DNA from: Bradyrhizobium sp. RD5-C2
Lineage (GTDB): Bacteria > Pseudomonadota > Alphaproteobacteria > Rhizobiales > Xanthobacteraceae
Reading direction: 5' to 3'
Assembly (NCBI RefSeq): GCF_019972155.1
Contig: NZ_BOVL01000018.1
Coordinates: forward strand, 45,242 to 109,241
DNA: 64,000 nt
Below are positions 24,964 through 33,475 of the stretch, one piece after another. How positions within the stretch are numbered: the stretch's first letter is position 1; each line of letters opens with the position of its first letter. The notes beneath the pieces are model-generated. The model searched no databases. It saw nothing but the letters and a program-made list of their open reading frames with translations, and was not told the DNA's origin. Made by a program: the position numbers and the translations under genes.

Positions 24964-26487
24964 CTACATCGTCGCGCCAAGCACCCAGGGCGCGAACTCG
25001 GCGCCGCCGAAATCAAAGCTCTCGCTCTTGGTCGGCTGGCCCGAGGCAGTCTTGAGGATCAGGTCGAAGATCCGCTGGCCGCATTCCTGCACGCTCTCCT
25101 CGCCGTCGAGGATGGTACCGCAATTGACGTCCATGTCGTCTTGCATCCGCTTGTACATCGGCGTGTTGGTGGCGAGCTTGATCGACGGCGCGGGCTTGCA
25201 GCCGAACACGCTGCCGCGGCCGGTGGTGAAGCAGACCAGGTTGGCGCCGCCGGCGACCTGCCCGGTCGCGGCGACCGGGTCGTAGCCGGGCGTGTCCATG
25301 AACACAAAACCCTTCTTGGTGACGGGCTCGGCGTAGTGCAGGACGTCGACGAGGTTGGTGCTGCCGGCCTTGGCCATCGCGCCGAGCGACTTCTCCAGGA
25401 TGGTGGTGAGACCGCCGGCCTTGTTGCCGGGGCTCGGATTGGCGTTCATCTCGGCGCCCTCGCGCTGGGTGTATTCCTCCCACCAGCGCATCAGGCCGAC
25501 CAGCTTCTCGCCGACCTCGCGGCTGACGGCGCGACGGGTCAGCAGATGCTCGGCGCCGTAGGTCTCCGGCGTCTCCGAGAGGATCACGGTGCCGCCGTGG
25601 CGAACCAGCAGGTCGCTCGCCGCGCCGAGCGCCGGATTGGCCGACACGCCGGAATAACCATCCGAGCCGCCGCATTGCAGCGCCACGGTGAGTTCGCTCG
25701 CCGGCACCGCCTCGCGCTTGACCTTGTTGGCGTCGGTGAGCGCTTCCTTCACGAAGGCAACGCCTGCTTCCACCGTCTTGCGCGTGCCGCCGACCTCCTG
25801 AATGTCCATCGCGCGCAGGCGGCCGGCGAGCTTCTGTTCCTGCATCAGGCCGCCGATCTGGTTCACCTCGCAGCCGAGGCCGAGCACGATGACGTTGGAG
25901 AAATTGACATGCCGCGCGTAGCCGCCGAGCGTGCGGCGAAGCAGCGCCAGCGGTTCGTCCTGGGTCATGCCGCAGCCGGTCTTGTGGGTCAGCGCGACGA
26001 CGCCGTCGACATTCGGGAAATCGGCCAGCGGGTTGTCGCCGGTGAACGGATTCTTCTTGAACATGTCGGCGACGATTCCAGCGACATGGGCGCTGCAATT
26101 CACCGAGGTGAGGATGCCGATATAGTTGCGCGTCGCGACGCGGCCGTCGGCGCGGCGAATGCCCTCAAAGGTCGCCGGCAGATCGAAGTTCGGCACCGGC
26201 TTGACGTCGACGCCATAGGCATAGTCCTTGGCGAAATCGCCCATACCGCAGTTCTGCGTATGCACGTGCTGGCCGGGCGCAATCGGCTGGGTCGCGAAGC
26301 CGATGATCTGGCCATAGCGCCGGATCGGCTCACCTGTCGCGATCGGCTTGATCGCGACCTTGTGGCCGGCCGGAATGCGGTCGACCGTGGTGACGCCGTC
26401 GGCAACCTCCAAGCCCGGCGGCAGGCTCGCGCGCGCGATCAGGACGCTGTCGTCGGCGTGCAGGCGGATCACTTGTGCCGAGGCCAT
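24964..26487 (-). CDS. UxaA/GarD-family sugar-acid dehydratase
   Basis: A 507-aa enzyme with an N-terminal SAF domain (about residues 10-95) and the altronate/galactarate dehydratase body. Characteristic segments are NCGMGDF, DGRVATRNYIGILTSVNCS, ALTHKTGCGMTQDE, LGCEVNQI and QCGGSDGYSGVSANPALG. Members dehydrate aldonic/aldaric acids (altronate, galactarate) to 2-keto-3-deoxy acids in an Fe-dependent way. The neighbouring HpcH/HpaI aldolase and dehydrogenase genes suggest a GarD-GarL-like route, but the substrate is not fixed by sequence. The ATG at 26487 has GGAG upstream. Confidence 0.85.
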   Translation of the reverse strand: MASAQVIRLHADDSVLIARASLPPGLEVADGVTTVDRIPAGHKVAIKPIATGEPIRRYGQIIGFATQPIAPGQHVHTQNCGMGDFAKDYAYGVDVKPVPNFDLPATFEGIRRADGRVATRNYIGILTSVNCSAHVAGIVADMFKKNPFTGDNPLADFPNVDGVVALTHKTGCGMTQDEPLALLRRTLGGYARHVNFSNVIVLGLGCEVNQIGGLMQEQKLAGRLRAMDIQEVGGTRKTVEAGVAFVKEALTDANKVKREAVPASELTVALQCGGSDGYSGVSANPALGAASDLLVRHGGTVILSETPETYGAEHLLTRRAVSREVGEKLVGLMRWWEEYTQREGAEMNANPSPGNKAGGLTTILEKSLGAMAKAGSTNLVDVLHYAEPVTKKGFVFMDTPGYDPVAATGQVAGGANLVCFTTGRGSVFGCKPAPSIKLATNTPMYKRMQDDMDVNCGTILDGEESVQECGQRIFDLILKTASGQPTKSESFDFGGAEFAPWVLGATM

Positions 26488-26511
26488 GGGAGTTCTCCTT
26501 TGTCTTTATCT

Positions 26512-26663
26512 TCACCTCTCCCCGGCTTTTACGGGGAGAGGTCGAATTCTCGCACAGCGAGAATTCGGGTGAGGGGCGAAGCACGATGTCACTCACAACG
26601 ATGGTGCTCGCCGGATAGAAGCCCCTCACCCCAACCCTCTCCCCGCGAAGAGCAGGGAGAGGG
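26512..26663. repeat. Dispersed palindromic repeat (CACCTCTCCCCG family)
   Basis: Two nested inverted structures: CTCTCCCCGGC…GGGGAGAGG followed by GAATTCTCGC…GCGAGAATTC, and at the other end CCCCTCACCCCAACCCTCTC…GGGAGAGGG. This is a familiar bradyrhizobial intergenic element. It occupies the whole gap between the aldolase and dehydratase genes, so their co-transcription would have to read through strong hairpins. Confidence 0.75.
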
Positions 26664-26674
26664 CGAGGATAGAT

Positions 26675-27451
26675 TTACGCCTTGCCGCCGGACTTCTCGC
26701 GGGTCTGGTTGACCTGCATCCTGGCGTAGACCTGCATCAGACCAACCTCGTTCGAGAGCGTCACGAGCTTGAAACCCATGTTGATCGCGCGCACCGCGCC
26801 CTCGGCGCCGGAGCAGTGGATGCCCGGATTGAGGCCGCGCTTGCCGCACTCCTTGATGATCTTCTCGTAGATCTTGAGGATCTCGGGCTCGTCGCGATCG
26901 AGCTTCGGCACCAGACCGTAGGAGAAGCCGAGATCGGACGGACCGATATAGACGCCGTCGATGCCCTCGACATCAAGGATCGCTTCCATGTTCTCGACAG
27001 CGGTCTTGGTTTCCATCATCGGCAGCAGCACGATCTCGTCGTTGGCAGTCTGCTGATAGGTGCCGGCCGAGCCGTACATGCCGGCGCGGATCGGGCCGTT
27101 GGAGCGCACGCCCTTCGGCGGATACTTGGCGTAGGAAACCAGGTTCTTGGCTTCCTGCGGCGTGTTGACCATCGGGCAGATCACGCCATAGGCGCCGCCA
27201 TCCAGCACCTTGCCGATGATGCCGGGCTCATTCCACGGCACGCGGACCATCGGTGTCACCGGATGGGCATGCATCGACTGGAAGCACTGCACCATCGACT
27301 GATAATCCTGCACGCCATGCTGCATGTCGACGGTGACGCTGTCGAAGCCGCATTGCGCGATCACTTCGGCCGAGAACCCGGAGGGGATCGCGAGCCACGC
27401 GTTCACCACCGCCTTGCCCGATGCCCAGACTTGCTTGACCTTGTTTGCCAT
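26675..27451 (-). CDS. HpcH/HpaI-family class II pyruvate aldolase
   Basis: A 258-aa TIM-barrel aldolase. Catalytic and metal residues align by motif with HpaI/GarL: His in DMQHGVQDYQ (about 46), Arg in MVRVPWNEP (about 70), Glu in METKTAVENME (about 147) and Asp in IGPSDLGFSYG (about 172). Such enzymes cleave 4-hydroxy-2-oxo acids to pyruvate plus an aldehyde. It could serve the adjacent dehydratase (2-dehydro-3-deoxyglucarate type). Alternatively it could be the aldolase missing from the homoprotocatechuate operon at 35143-40089. Operon position favours the first. Confidence 0.85.
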   Translation of the reverse strand: MANKVKQVWASGKAVVNAWLAIPSGFSAEVIAQCGFDSVTVDMQHGVQDYQSMVQCFQSMHAHPVTPMVRVPWNEPGIIGKVLDGGAYGVICPMVNTPQEAKNLVSYAKYPPKGVRSNGPIRAGMYGSAGTYQQTANDEIVLLPMMETKTAVENMEAILDVEGIDGVYIGPSDLGFSYGLVPKLDRDEPEILKIYEKIIKECGKRGLNPGIHCSGAEGAVRAINMGFKLVTLSNEVGLMQVYARMQVNQTREKSGGKA

Positions 27452-27490
27452 TGATCGCGTTTCCCTTTGCGGTTTATTGGGGGACGAGCC

Positions 27491-28576
27491 TCAGCTGGTC
27501 GCCCGCTGGATAGAAACTTCGCTGACGCCGACTTCGCGCGCGGTATTCACTATCGCCGCCCAGGTGTCGTCAGGCAAGGGGATGCCATTCCTGGTGCGAT
27601 CGGCGCGGGTTTTCCGCTCGGGATCGCCCGGAACCAGCACGGACTCCGTGCCCGCAATCGGCTTGGTGGCGCGGATGAAATCGGTGTAGCGGGTGATTTC
27701 ATCGTCGAAGAAATTGCTGGTGTCGATCACTTTGGGGTCGATGTAGAACGCCATCATGCCATTGGCGAAACGACGGTCCGACGACGTCGCGCCGGTGCCG
27801 GTCAGCGCGCCGCCGAGCAGCTCGCAGATGAAGGCAAGGCCCGAACCCTTGTGATCGCCGAAGGCGCGGATTGCGCCGGTTCCCTTGGTGTGGTCGCGCG
27901 GTCCGTCGGGCGTGTACGGGCCATACAGCACCTGCGGATCCTCGCTCAGCGTGCCGTCGGCATCGACCAGCGCACCTGTCGGCAGCTTCTTGCCGCCGCG
28001 GCTGGCAACCAGGCACTTGCCCTCGGCGACGACGGAGGTCGCGAAATCGAGCACAATCGGATCCTGGCCCTGGCGCGGAATGCCGACGCAATACGGCGCG
28101 GTGGACAGACGCTTCTCGACGCCGCCGTAAGGCGCGACCAAGAGCGAGCCCGCCGCGGTTACGAAATGGACAGACACAAGCCCTTCGGCGGCGGCCATTT
28201 CCGCCCAGTCGCCGACGCGGCCGAGATGGCCGGAGTTGCGCAGTGCGACCGCGGCAAGCCCCGCCTTCTTGCACTTCTCGATGCCGAGCCTCACTGCAAC
28301 AGGCGTGACGGTCTGGCCATATCCGAACTTGCCGTCGACCACCGCGAGCGACGGCGTGTCGACCACAACCTCGGGGGTCTGGTTCGGCACGATCGAGCCC
28401 ATCTTCTTCCACCTGACATAAACAGGCACGCGGATCACGCCGTGGCTGTCGTGCCCGGTGAGGTTCGCGGTCGTCAGGTAGGTCGCGATGCGCTTCGCCT
28501 CTTCCGGAGAGGACTCCGAATGGGAAAACACCTCGGACACGAAGTTGATGAGGTTATCGACCTTGATGGTGACCAT
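27491..28576 (-). CDS. Ldh-family (malate/lactate/ureidoglycolate) NAD(P)-dependent oxidoreductase
   Basis: A 361-aa protein of the Ldh2/MdhB family (DUF-type Rossmann-unlike NAD(P) fold). It has the catalytic-His segment LTGHDSHGVIRVP near residues 44-56, the nucleotide-binding region NSGHLGRVGDWAEMA, and a GDHKGSGLAFICELLGGALTG stretch. It oxidises or reduces a 2-hydroxy/2-oxo acid. The ATG at 28576 was chosen because upstream in-frame codons overlap the livF gene. It lies between the aldolase and the ABC transporter on the same strand, consistent with catabolism of an imported hydroxy acid. Confidence 0.85.
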   Translation of the reverse strand: MVTIKVDNLINFVSEVFSHSESSPEEAKRIATYLTTANLTGHDSHGVIRVPVYVRWKKMGSIVPNQTPEVVVDTPSLAVVDGKFGYGQTVTPVAVRLGIEKCKKAGLAAVALRNSGHLGRVGDWAEMAAAEGLVSVHFVTAAGSLLVAPYGGVEKRLSTAPYCVGIPRQGQDPIVLDFATSVVAEGKCLVASRGGKKLPTGALVDADGTLSEDPQVLYGPYTPDGPRDHTKGTGAIRAFGDHKGSGLAFICELLGGALTGTGATSSDRRFANGMMAFYIDPKVIDTSNFFDDEITRYTDFIRATKPIAGTESVLVPGDPERKTRADRTRNGIPLPDDTWAAIVNTAREVGVSEVSIQRATS

Positions 28577-28595
28577 GAACGGATAGCTCGCTTGA

Positions 28596-29327
28596 TTAGG
28601 CGTGGGATTTGGCGTGACCACCGAGATAGGCCGCGGCGATGGCTTCATTGCCCCACAATTCGTCGGGCTTGCCGCCCAGCACGATCCGCCCGGTTTCCAG
28701 GACGAAGCCGTGATCGGCGACCGAAAGTCCCATGCGCGCATTTTGCTCGACGAGCAAGACCGTGGTGTCTTTCCTGATCTGCGAAATGATGCGGAACACC
28801 GCCTGCACGATGACGGGCGCGAGCCCGAGCGACGGCTCGTCGAGCAGCAACAGCCGCGGCTTGGCCATCAGGCCGCGCGCCACCGCGACCATCTGCAGCT
28901 GGCCACCGGACAGCGTCCAGCCGAGCGCGTTGGAGAAGGCGCGGATGTCGGGGAACAGGTCGAACATCGCGTCGGCCTCGCGCGAGATCTGCGACGCCCC
29001 GACCTTCCGGTTCGAGGCGCCGAGCATGATGTTCTCTTTCACGGTGAGGCCCGGGAAGACGCGGCGGCCTTCCGGCACATGCGAGATGCCGAGCCGCACG
29101 ATCGCTTCCGGCCCAAGGCCTGCGATCGAGTGACCGTCGAACAGGATGTCGCCGGAGGCGGGTTTGGCGAGGCCTGAGATTGCGCGCAGCGTGGTCGACT
29201 TGCCGGCGCCATTGGCACCGAGCAACGTGACGACCTGGCCCTGTTCCACGGCGATGGTGACGCCGCGCAGTGCCTCGATCTCGCCGTAGCGGACCACGAG
29301 ATTGCGGATTTCGAGCAGCGGCATCAT
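28596..29327 (-). CDS. HAAT ABC transporter ATPase LivF-type (cluster 1)
   Basis: A 243-aa ATPase with Walker A GANGAGKST (about 38-46), signature LSGGQLQMVAVARGL and Walker B LLLLDEPSLGLAP. It is the LivF-type partner of the LivM-LivG fusion encoded just upstream. It overlaps the end of that gene (ATGATG around the TGA); the second ATG at 29324 has better spacing from GGGAG. It energises uptake of a small carboxylate or amino acid captured by the binding protein at 32041-33186. Confidence 0.92.
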   Translation of the reverse strand: MMPLLEIRNLVVRYGEIEALRGVTIAVEQGQVVTLLGANGAGKSTTLRAISGLAKPASGDILFDGHSIAGLGPEAIVRLGISHVPEGRRVFPGLTVKENIMLGASNRKVGASQISREADAMFDLFPDIRAFSNALGWTLSGGQLQMVAVARGLMAKPRLLLLDEPSLGLAPVIVQAVFRIISQIRKDTTVLLVEQNARMGLSVADHGFVLETGRIVLGGKPDELWGNEAIAAAYLGGHAKSHA

Positions 29328-31096
29328 TCGCTCCCGAGATAGGCGGAGACGACGTCGGGATGACGCAGCACCGCCATGGACTCGCCGTCGGCGATACGGC
29401 GTCCGAAGTTCAGCACGGTGATGTGCTGGGCGGCTTCCGAGACCAGCGTCATGTCGTGATCGATGATCAGGATGGTGAGGCCTTGCGCTGCGATGCGCTT
29501 GAGCAGCTCATGCAGCTCGAGCTTCTCGGTGGAGTTGAGGCCGGCGGCCGGTTCGTCGAGTAGCAGCAGCGTCGGGTTCGACGCCAATGCGCGGGCGATC
29601 TCGATCAGGCGCTGGTGGCCGTAAGAGAAGCTCGAGATCAACTCGTTGGCGCGGTTGCCGAGGCCGACGAAGGTCAGCGCCTCCATCGCCCGCTCGGTCA
29701 GCGCGTCGTCGCCCTTCCCGATCATGGTGTTGCCGGGGCGCTCGGCGCCGATCTCGACATTCTCCAGCGCCGTCATCGAGCGGAACAGGCGGATGTTCTG
29801 GAAGGTGCGTCCGAGACCCGCTGCGGTGCGCTGGTGCGGTGCCATACTGGTGATGTCGGTGCCGTCGAGCACGATCTTGCCCGCGGTCGCCTTGTAGAGA
29901 CCGGACAGCACATTCAGCGTCGTGGTCTTGCCGGAGCCATTGGGTCCGATCAGCGCATGCACGCTGCCGCGCTTCACCGCGATGTCGACGCCGTCGACCG
30001 CCTTGAGGCCGCCGAAATGCTTCGAGAGCCCGGTGACTTCGAGCACGATGTCGCCGCCAGTGGTCGCTGGCTTGAGCAGGAGCGCGCCGGCAACAGGCGG
30101 GGCATTGGTGCGCGCGCGCCAGCGTGTGAACGCGTCGGACACGAAGCCCCAGATGCCGTCCGGCATGAAGCGGATGATCAGGATCACCGACAGGCCGTAG
30201 ATTGCGAGGTAAAGACCGGGCACGCTCTTGAGGAAGCGCAGCCATTCCGGGATCAGGATCAAGAGCCCGGTGCCGATAGCCGAGCCGATCGGCGAGGCCA
30301 CGCCGCCGAGCAGCGACATGGTCAGGAACTGAATCGATTCCGCAAATGAGAACTGGTCGGGACTGACATAGGCAAAGCCGCCGGCGAACAGGCCGCCCGC
30401 GAGGCCGCCGAGCACCGCGCACACCGCGAAGGCGTAGACTTTGGTGCGGAACACGTCGATGCCGTTGACGCCGGCCGCGAGCTCATTGTCGCGCACGGCA
30501 CGCATGGCGCGGCCAAGCTTGGTGTCGGGCAGGTGCCAAACGAGATAACCGACGATCGCGAGCATCGCGACGCAGAAAGCGAGATAGCTTTGCGAGGACT
30601 GGAACAGCTCGGGCCGGCGAATGTTGGCGACGCCGTCCGGGCCGTGGGTCACGCCGATGGCGTTGATCATTACCAGCGTCACGATCTGCTGGAACGAGAT
30701 CGTCACCATCGCGAGGTAGTGCCCGCCGAGCCGCAGCGTCGACATGCCCAGAAACGCGCCGGCGACCAGCGTGATCGCGCAGGCGCCGACCAGACAGAGC
30801 CAGAAGTTCAGATGCAGGTCGGCAGTGCCGAGGCCGACGGCATAGGCACCGAAGCCGAAGAACGCCGCCTGCGCCAGGTTGATCTGGCCGCACAGGCCGA
30901 GCACGACCGACAAACCGAACACCGCGATCGAGAAGGTCGTGGCTTGCAGCAGGATGTTGAGGATGTAGCCGTCGAACTGCATGCCGGCGGCGAGCGCCAC
31001 TAGCGCGGCCGCGCCGATGAAATACGGCAGATGGCGGATGATCAGCGGCTTCGAGCGCACGGCGGGCGCCGGAATCATGTTGTCGCTGGCGCTCAT
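29324..31096 (-). CDS. HAAT ABC transporter LivM permease-LivG ATPase fusion (cluster 1)
   Basis: A 590-aa two-domain protein. Residues about 1-335 are a multi-pass LivM-type permease (IAVFGLSVVLGLCGQINLAQAAFFGFGAYA; LPDTKLGRAMRAVRDNELAA, the coupling EAA-like loop). Residues about 350-590 are a LivG-type ATPase with Walker A GPNGSGKTT, a variant signature FSYGHQRLIEIARAL and Walker B LLLLDEPAAGLN. The ATG at 31096 overlaps the livH stop (ATGA). The frame stays open into livH, but those codons are an arginine-rich shadow and are excluded. The fusion contrasts with the separate LivM and LivG of the second transporter in this window. Confidence 0.92.
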   Translation of the reverse strand: MSASDNMIPAPAVRSKPLIIRHLPYFIGAAALVALAAGMQFDGYILNILLQATTFSIAVFGLSVVLGLCGQINLAQAAFFGFGAYAVGLGTADLHLNFWLCLVGACAITLVAGAFLGMSTLRLGGHYLAMVTISFQQIVTLVMINAIGVTHGPDGVANIRRPELFQSSQSYLAFCVAMLAIVGYLVWHLPDTKLGRAMRAVRDNELAAGVNGIDVFRTKVYAFAVCAVLGGLAGGLFAGGFAYVSPDQFSFAESIQFLTMSLLGGVASPIGSAIGTGLLILIPEWLRFLKSVPGLYLAIYGLSVILIIRFMPDGIWGFVSDAFTRWRARTNAPPVAGALLLKPATTGGDIVLEVTGLSKHFGGLKAVDGVDIAVKRGSVHALIGPNGSGKTTTLNVLSGLYKATAGKIVLDGTDITSMAPHQRTAAGLGRTFQNIRLFRSMTALENVEIGAERPGNTMIGKGDDALTERAMEALTFVGLGNRANELISSFSYGHQRLIEIARALASNPTLLLLDEPAAGLNSTEKLELHELLKRIAAQGLTILIIDHDMTLVSEAAQHITVLNFGRRIADGESMAVLRHPDVVSAYLGSE

Positions 31097-31968
31097 GCTT
31101 TCTCCGCGACGCGTTCGCCGAAGATGCCCTGCGGCCGGAACACCAGGAAAGCGATCAGCACCAGGAAGGCAAAGCCGTCCTTGTACGGCACCGAAATATA
31201 GGCGGCGCCGAACGTCTCGATGACGCCGAGCGCGAGGCCGCCGACGATGGCGCCGGCAACGTCGCCGAAGCCGCCGATGATGGTCGCGGCAAACGCCTTC
31301 AGCGCAATCGTCGAGCCCATCTGGATCGAGACGAACAGCACCGGGGCCACCAGGATGCCGGCGAGACCGCCGAGCACGGCAGAGTAGATGAAGGTGATCA
31401 TGATCATGGTGGAGACGGAAATGCCGAGCAGCGAGGCCATCTCCTTGTCCTGCGAGGTCGCCTGCAGCTTTTTGCCGAGCAGCGTCTTCTCGAAGAACCA
31501 GAAATTGAACAGCACCAGGAGGATCGTGACGCCGATGATCAGCAGATACTGGCTGTCGAGATAGACCGGGCCGAGCTGGATGCCGGGCGTATCGAACCAG
31601 CCCTGCAGCACCTGCGGTTGCGGACCGTAGATCGCCAGCACCGAGTTCGACAACAATATCGAGGCGCCGATGGTGGCGATGATGACAGGCAGATAGGTGC
31701 GGTGGCGCAGCGGATAGTAGACGCCGAGATTGAAGATGACGCCGAACAGCGCCATGCCGGCGAGCGCGATCAGGAACGACAGCCAGTAAGGCCAGCCGAG
31801 ATCGACCGAGAACACCACCATCAGATAGGCGGCGACCATCGAGAATTCGCCCTGCGCGAAGTTCACCACGTTGGTGGCGCGGAAGATCAGCACGAAGCCG
31901 AGCGCCACCAGCGCGTAGACCGCGCCGATGCCGATGCCGGTGAACAGCAGTTGTAAGACCAGATCCAT
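31093..31968 (-). CDS. HAAT ABC transporter permease LivH-type (cluster 1)
   Basis: A 291-aa integral membrane permease starting MDLVLQLLFTGIGIGAVYALVALGFVLIFRATNVVNFAQGEF, the usual LivH opening. It has about eight hydrophobic segments and a coupling loop around LLGKKLQATSQDKEMASLLGI. It forms the translocation pore with the LivM half of the fusion gene, which it overlaps by 4 nt. It is separated from the binding-protein gene by 72 nt that contain a strong hairpin. Confidence 0.92.
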   Translation of the reverse strand: MDLVLQLLFTGIGIGAVYALVALGFVLIFRATNVVNFAQGEFSMVAAYLMVVFSVDLGWPYWLSFLIALAGMALFGVIFNLGVYYPLRHRTYLPVIIATIGASILLSNSVLAIYGPQPQVLQGWFDTPGIQLGPVYLDSQYLLIIGVTILLVLFNFWFFEKTLLGKKLQATSQDKEMASLLGISVSTMIMITFIYSAVLGGLAGILVAPVLFVSIQMGSTIALKAFAATIIGGFGDVAGAIVGGLALGVIETFGAAYISVPYKDGFAFLVLIAFLVFRPQGIFGERVAEKA

Positions 31969-32002
31969 GACGGCGCTCGATCCGAACAGTGTGCGCAGAA
32001 GA

Positions 32003-32033
32003 TCGGCCTCGCCGGTTTCGCCGGCGAGGCCGA
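32003..32033 (-). promoter_or_regulatory. Hairpin between binding-protein and permease genes
   Basis: TCGGCCTCGCCGG-TTTCG-CCGGCGAGGCCGA: a perfect 13-bp stem with a 5-nt loop starting a few bases after the binding-protein stop. There is no T-run, so it is more likely a transcript stabiliser or attenuator that makes the binding protein more abundant than the permeases, as is common in ABC operons. Confidence 0.6.
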
Positions 32034-32040
32034 GCCGCGA

Positions 32041-33186
32041 TCAATCGTTGAAGTCGATGTGCTTGTCGTAGACGATCTTGCCCTTGTCGTTCTTCACGAC
32101 GTTGTAGCCGTGCAGACCGTCGCCGTTCTTGTCGAAATTATACTCGCCTTCAGCGCCGGCGAACTTCTGCGTCGCCAGGATGGCGTCGCGGATCTTGGTC
32201 GGATCGGTCGAGCCAGCCTTGTTGATCGCCGCCGACAGGATGGTGATCGCATCATACGGCCAGGCGCTCTGGTTGTCGGGCGCGGTCTTGTAGGCATCGC
32301 GATAGGACTTGCCGAACGCCTTCGCGGTATCGCTCGAGTCCTCGGCGAAGTCGGCGACCCCATAGGTGCCGAACAGCGCCGGACCGGCGAGCTTGGTCGA
32401 GGAGACGGCCACCACCGAGGGCGAGCCGACCCAGGGGATGTTGACGCCGAGCTGACGCAACTGCCGGGCAAAGATGCCGAGGTCGTTCTCGAAGGTGAAG
32501 TAGGTGCCGAGCACGTCGGCGCCGGACTGCTTCACGGCCAGCACGACCGGGGTGAAATCCTGGCTCTGGTTGGCATACCCCTGATCGAGCACCGGCGGCG
32601 CACCGAGCTTGGTCAGCGCCTCAGTGAGCGCCTTGCCGCCCGCGGTGCCGAAGGCGTCGGTGGAATGCACGATCGCCCACTTCTTCTTGCCGAGCGTGTT
32701 GACGCCGAAATCGGCGATCACGCGGCCGGAGTAATTGTCATTCGGGCGGAAGCGGAACAGCCAGGGATTTCCGGAATGCGTGAGATCGGGATTGGTGCCG
32801 CCGATCATCACGGGCTTGCCGACCTTGATCACGTCGGGCGCCATCGCCTGCACCTGGGTCGAGCGGATCGAGCCGAGGAAGGCAACGATGTCGGATTGCG
32901 CGGCAAGCTTGGAGAACGCCAGCACGATGCCCGGATTGGTGGTCTGGTCATCCTCGATGACGAGTTCGACCTGCTTGCCGAGCACGCCGCCGGCCTTGTT
33001 GACCGCGGCCAGCGCCAGCTTGGCGCCGTTCTGGGCCCACAGGCCCTGCTCCGCCGCGGGTCCAGTCACCGGCACGCACATGCCGATCTTGATGGTCGCT
33101 CCCTGCGCCCAAGCGCTGCGCATCAGCGCGGGAGCAGCGAGACCTGCCGCCAAGCCGGCGGAAAACTCACGCCTCGTCAGTTTCAT
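32041..33186 (-). CDS. HAAT ABC transporter substrate-binding protein (cluster 1)
   Basis: A 381-aa periplasmic LivK-type binding protein. The N-terminus MKLTRREFSAGLAAGLAAPALMRSAWAQ contains a twin-arginine motif, suggesting Tat export. The mature part begins TIKIGMCVPVTGPAAEQG, the typical type-I periplasmic binding-protein opening. A GGGAGGA Shine-Dalgarno precedes the ATG. It is first in the transporter operon. Its neighbours (dehydratase, aldolase, hydroxy-acid dehydrogenase) suggest a carboxylate substrate rather than a branched-chain amino acid. This is inference only. Confidence 0.9.
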   Translation of the reverse strand: MKLTRREFSAGLAAGLAAPALMRSAWAQGATIKIGMCVPVTGPAAEQGLWAQNGAKLALAAVNKAGGVLGKQVELVIEDDQTTNPGIVLAFSKLAAQSDIVAFLGSIRSTQVQAMAPDVIKVGKPVMIGGTNPDLTHSGNPWLFRFRPNDNYSGRVIADFGVNTLGKKKWAIVHSTDAFGTAGGKALTEALTKLGAPPVLDQGYANQSQDFTPVVLAVKQSGADVLGTYFTFENDLGIFARQLRQLGVNIPWVGSPSVVAVSSTKLAGPALFGTYGVADFAEDSSDTAKAFGKSYRDAYKTAPDNQSAWPYDAITILSAAINKAGSTDPTKIRDAILATQKFAGAEGEYNFDKNGDGLHGYNVVKNDKGKIVYDKHIDFND

Positions 33187-33365
33187 TCAATCCTCCCTTT
33201 GGTGCGCCGAACTTGCATGTCGGCTGCGTTGAAACGAGCTGACGCGTCGATCGGTTGCCCTATCCGCAGCCATCGAACGGCGCGGCGAACAAATGTGAGC
33301 GCCGCTGCAGCGCACAAGACGCGCAACGGCGGCCATCAATCTGGCGTTTGACGCAGCTAAACATG

Positions 33366-33384
33366 ATTGCACATTGCACGCAAT
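33366..33384. promoter_or_regulatory. Palindromic site ATTGC-N9-GCAAT in the divergent promoter region
   Basis: A 5-bp inverted repeat with 9-nt spacing, containing a direct TTGCA…TTGCA repeat, in the region between the divergent binding-protein and GntR genes. It is a candidate operator for the GntR regulator. Short arms make the call weak. Confidence 0.35.
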
Positions 33385-33441
33385 AGCCAAAAGTTCGCTG
33401 GCAACGGTGCGTAAATGCCTGCTACCAGCGACCATGACGGG

Positions 33442-33451
33442 ATCACGTGAT
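33442..33451. promoter_or_regulatory. 10-bp palindrome ATCACGTGAT before the GntR gene
   Basis: A perfect 10-bp palindrome 24 nt upstream of the GntR ATG, in a position suited to autoregulation. No experimental motif is known to me for this regulator. Confidence 0.35.
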
Positions 33452-33475
33452 AGTGTGACCGGCGGGCAGTCATCG

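Noticed and set aside
26675..27451. Calling the HpcH/HpaI aldolase hpaI of the homoprotocatechuate pathway
   Set aside because: It is 8 kb from the hpa operon on the other strand and grouped with a sugar-acid-type dehydratase. The family does not fix the substrate, so no symbol was given.
29324..32044. A 906-codon version of the LivM-LivG fusion
   Set aside because: The first 316 codons lie over livH out of frame and are an Arg-rich shadow.
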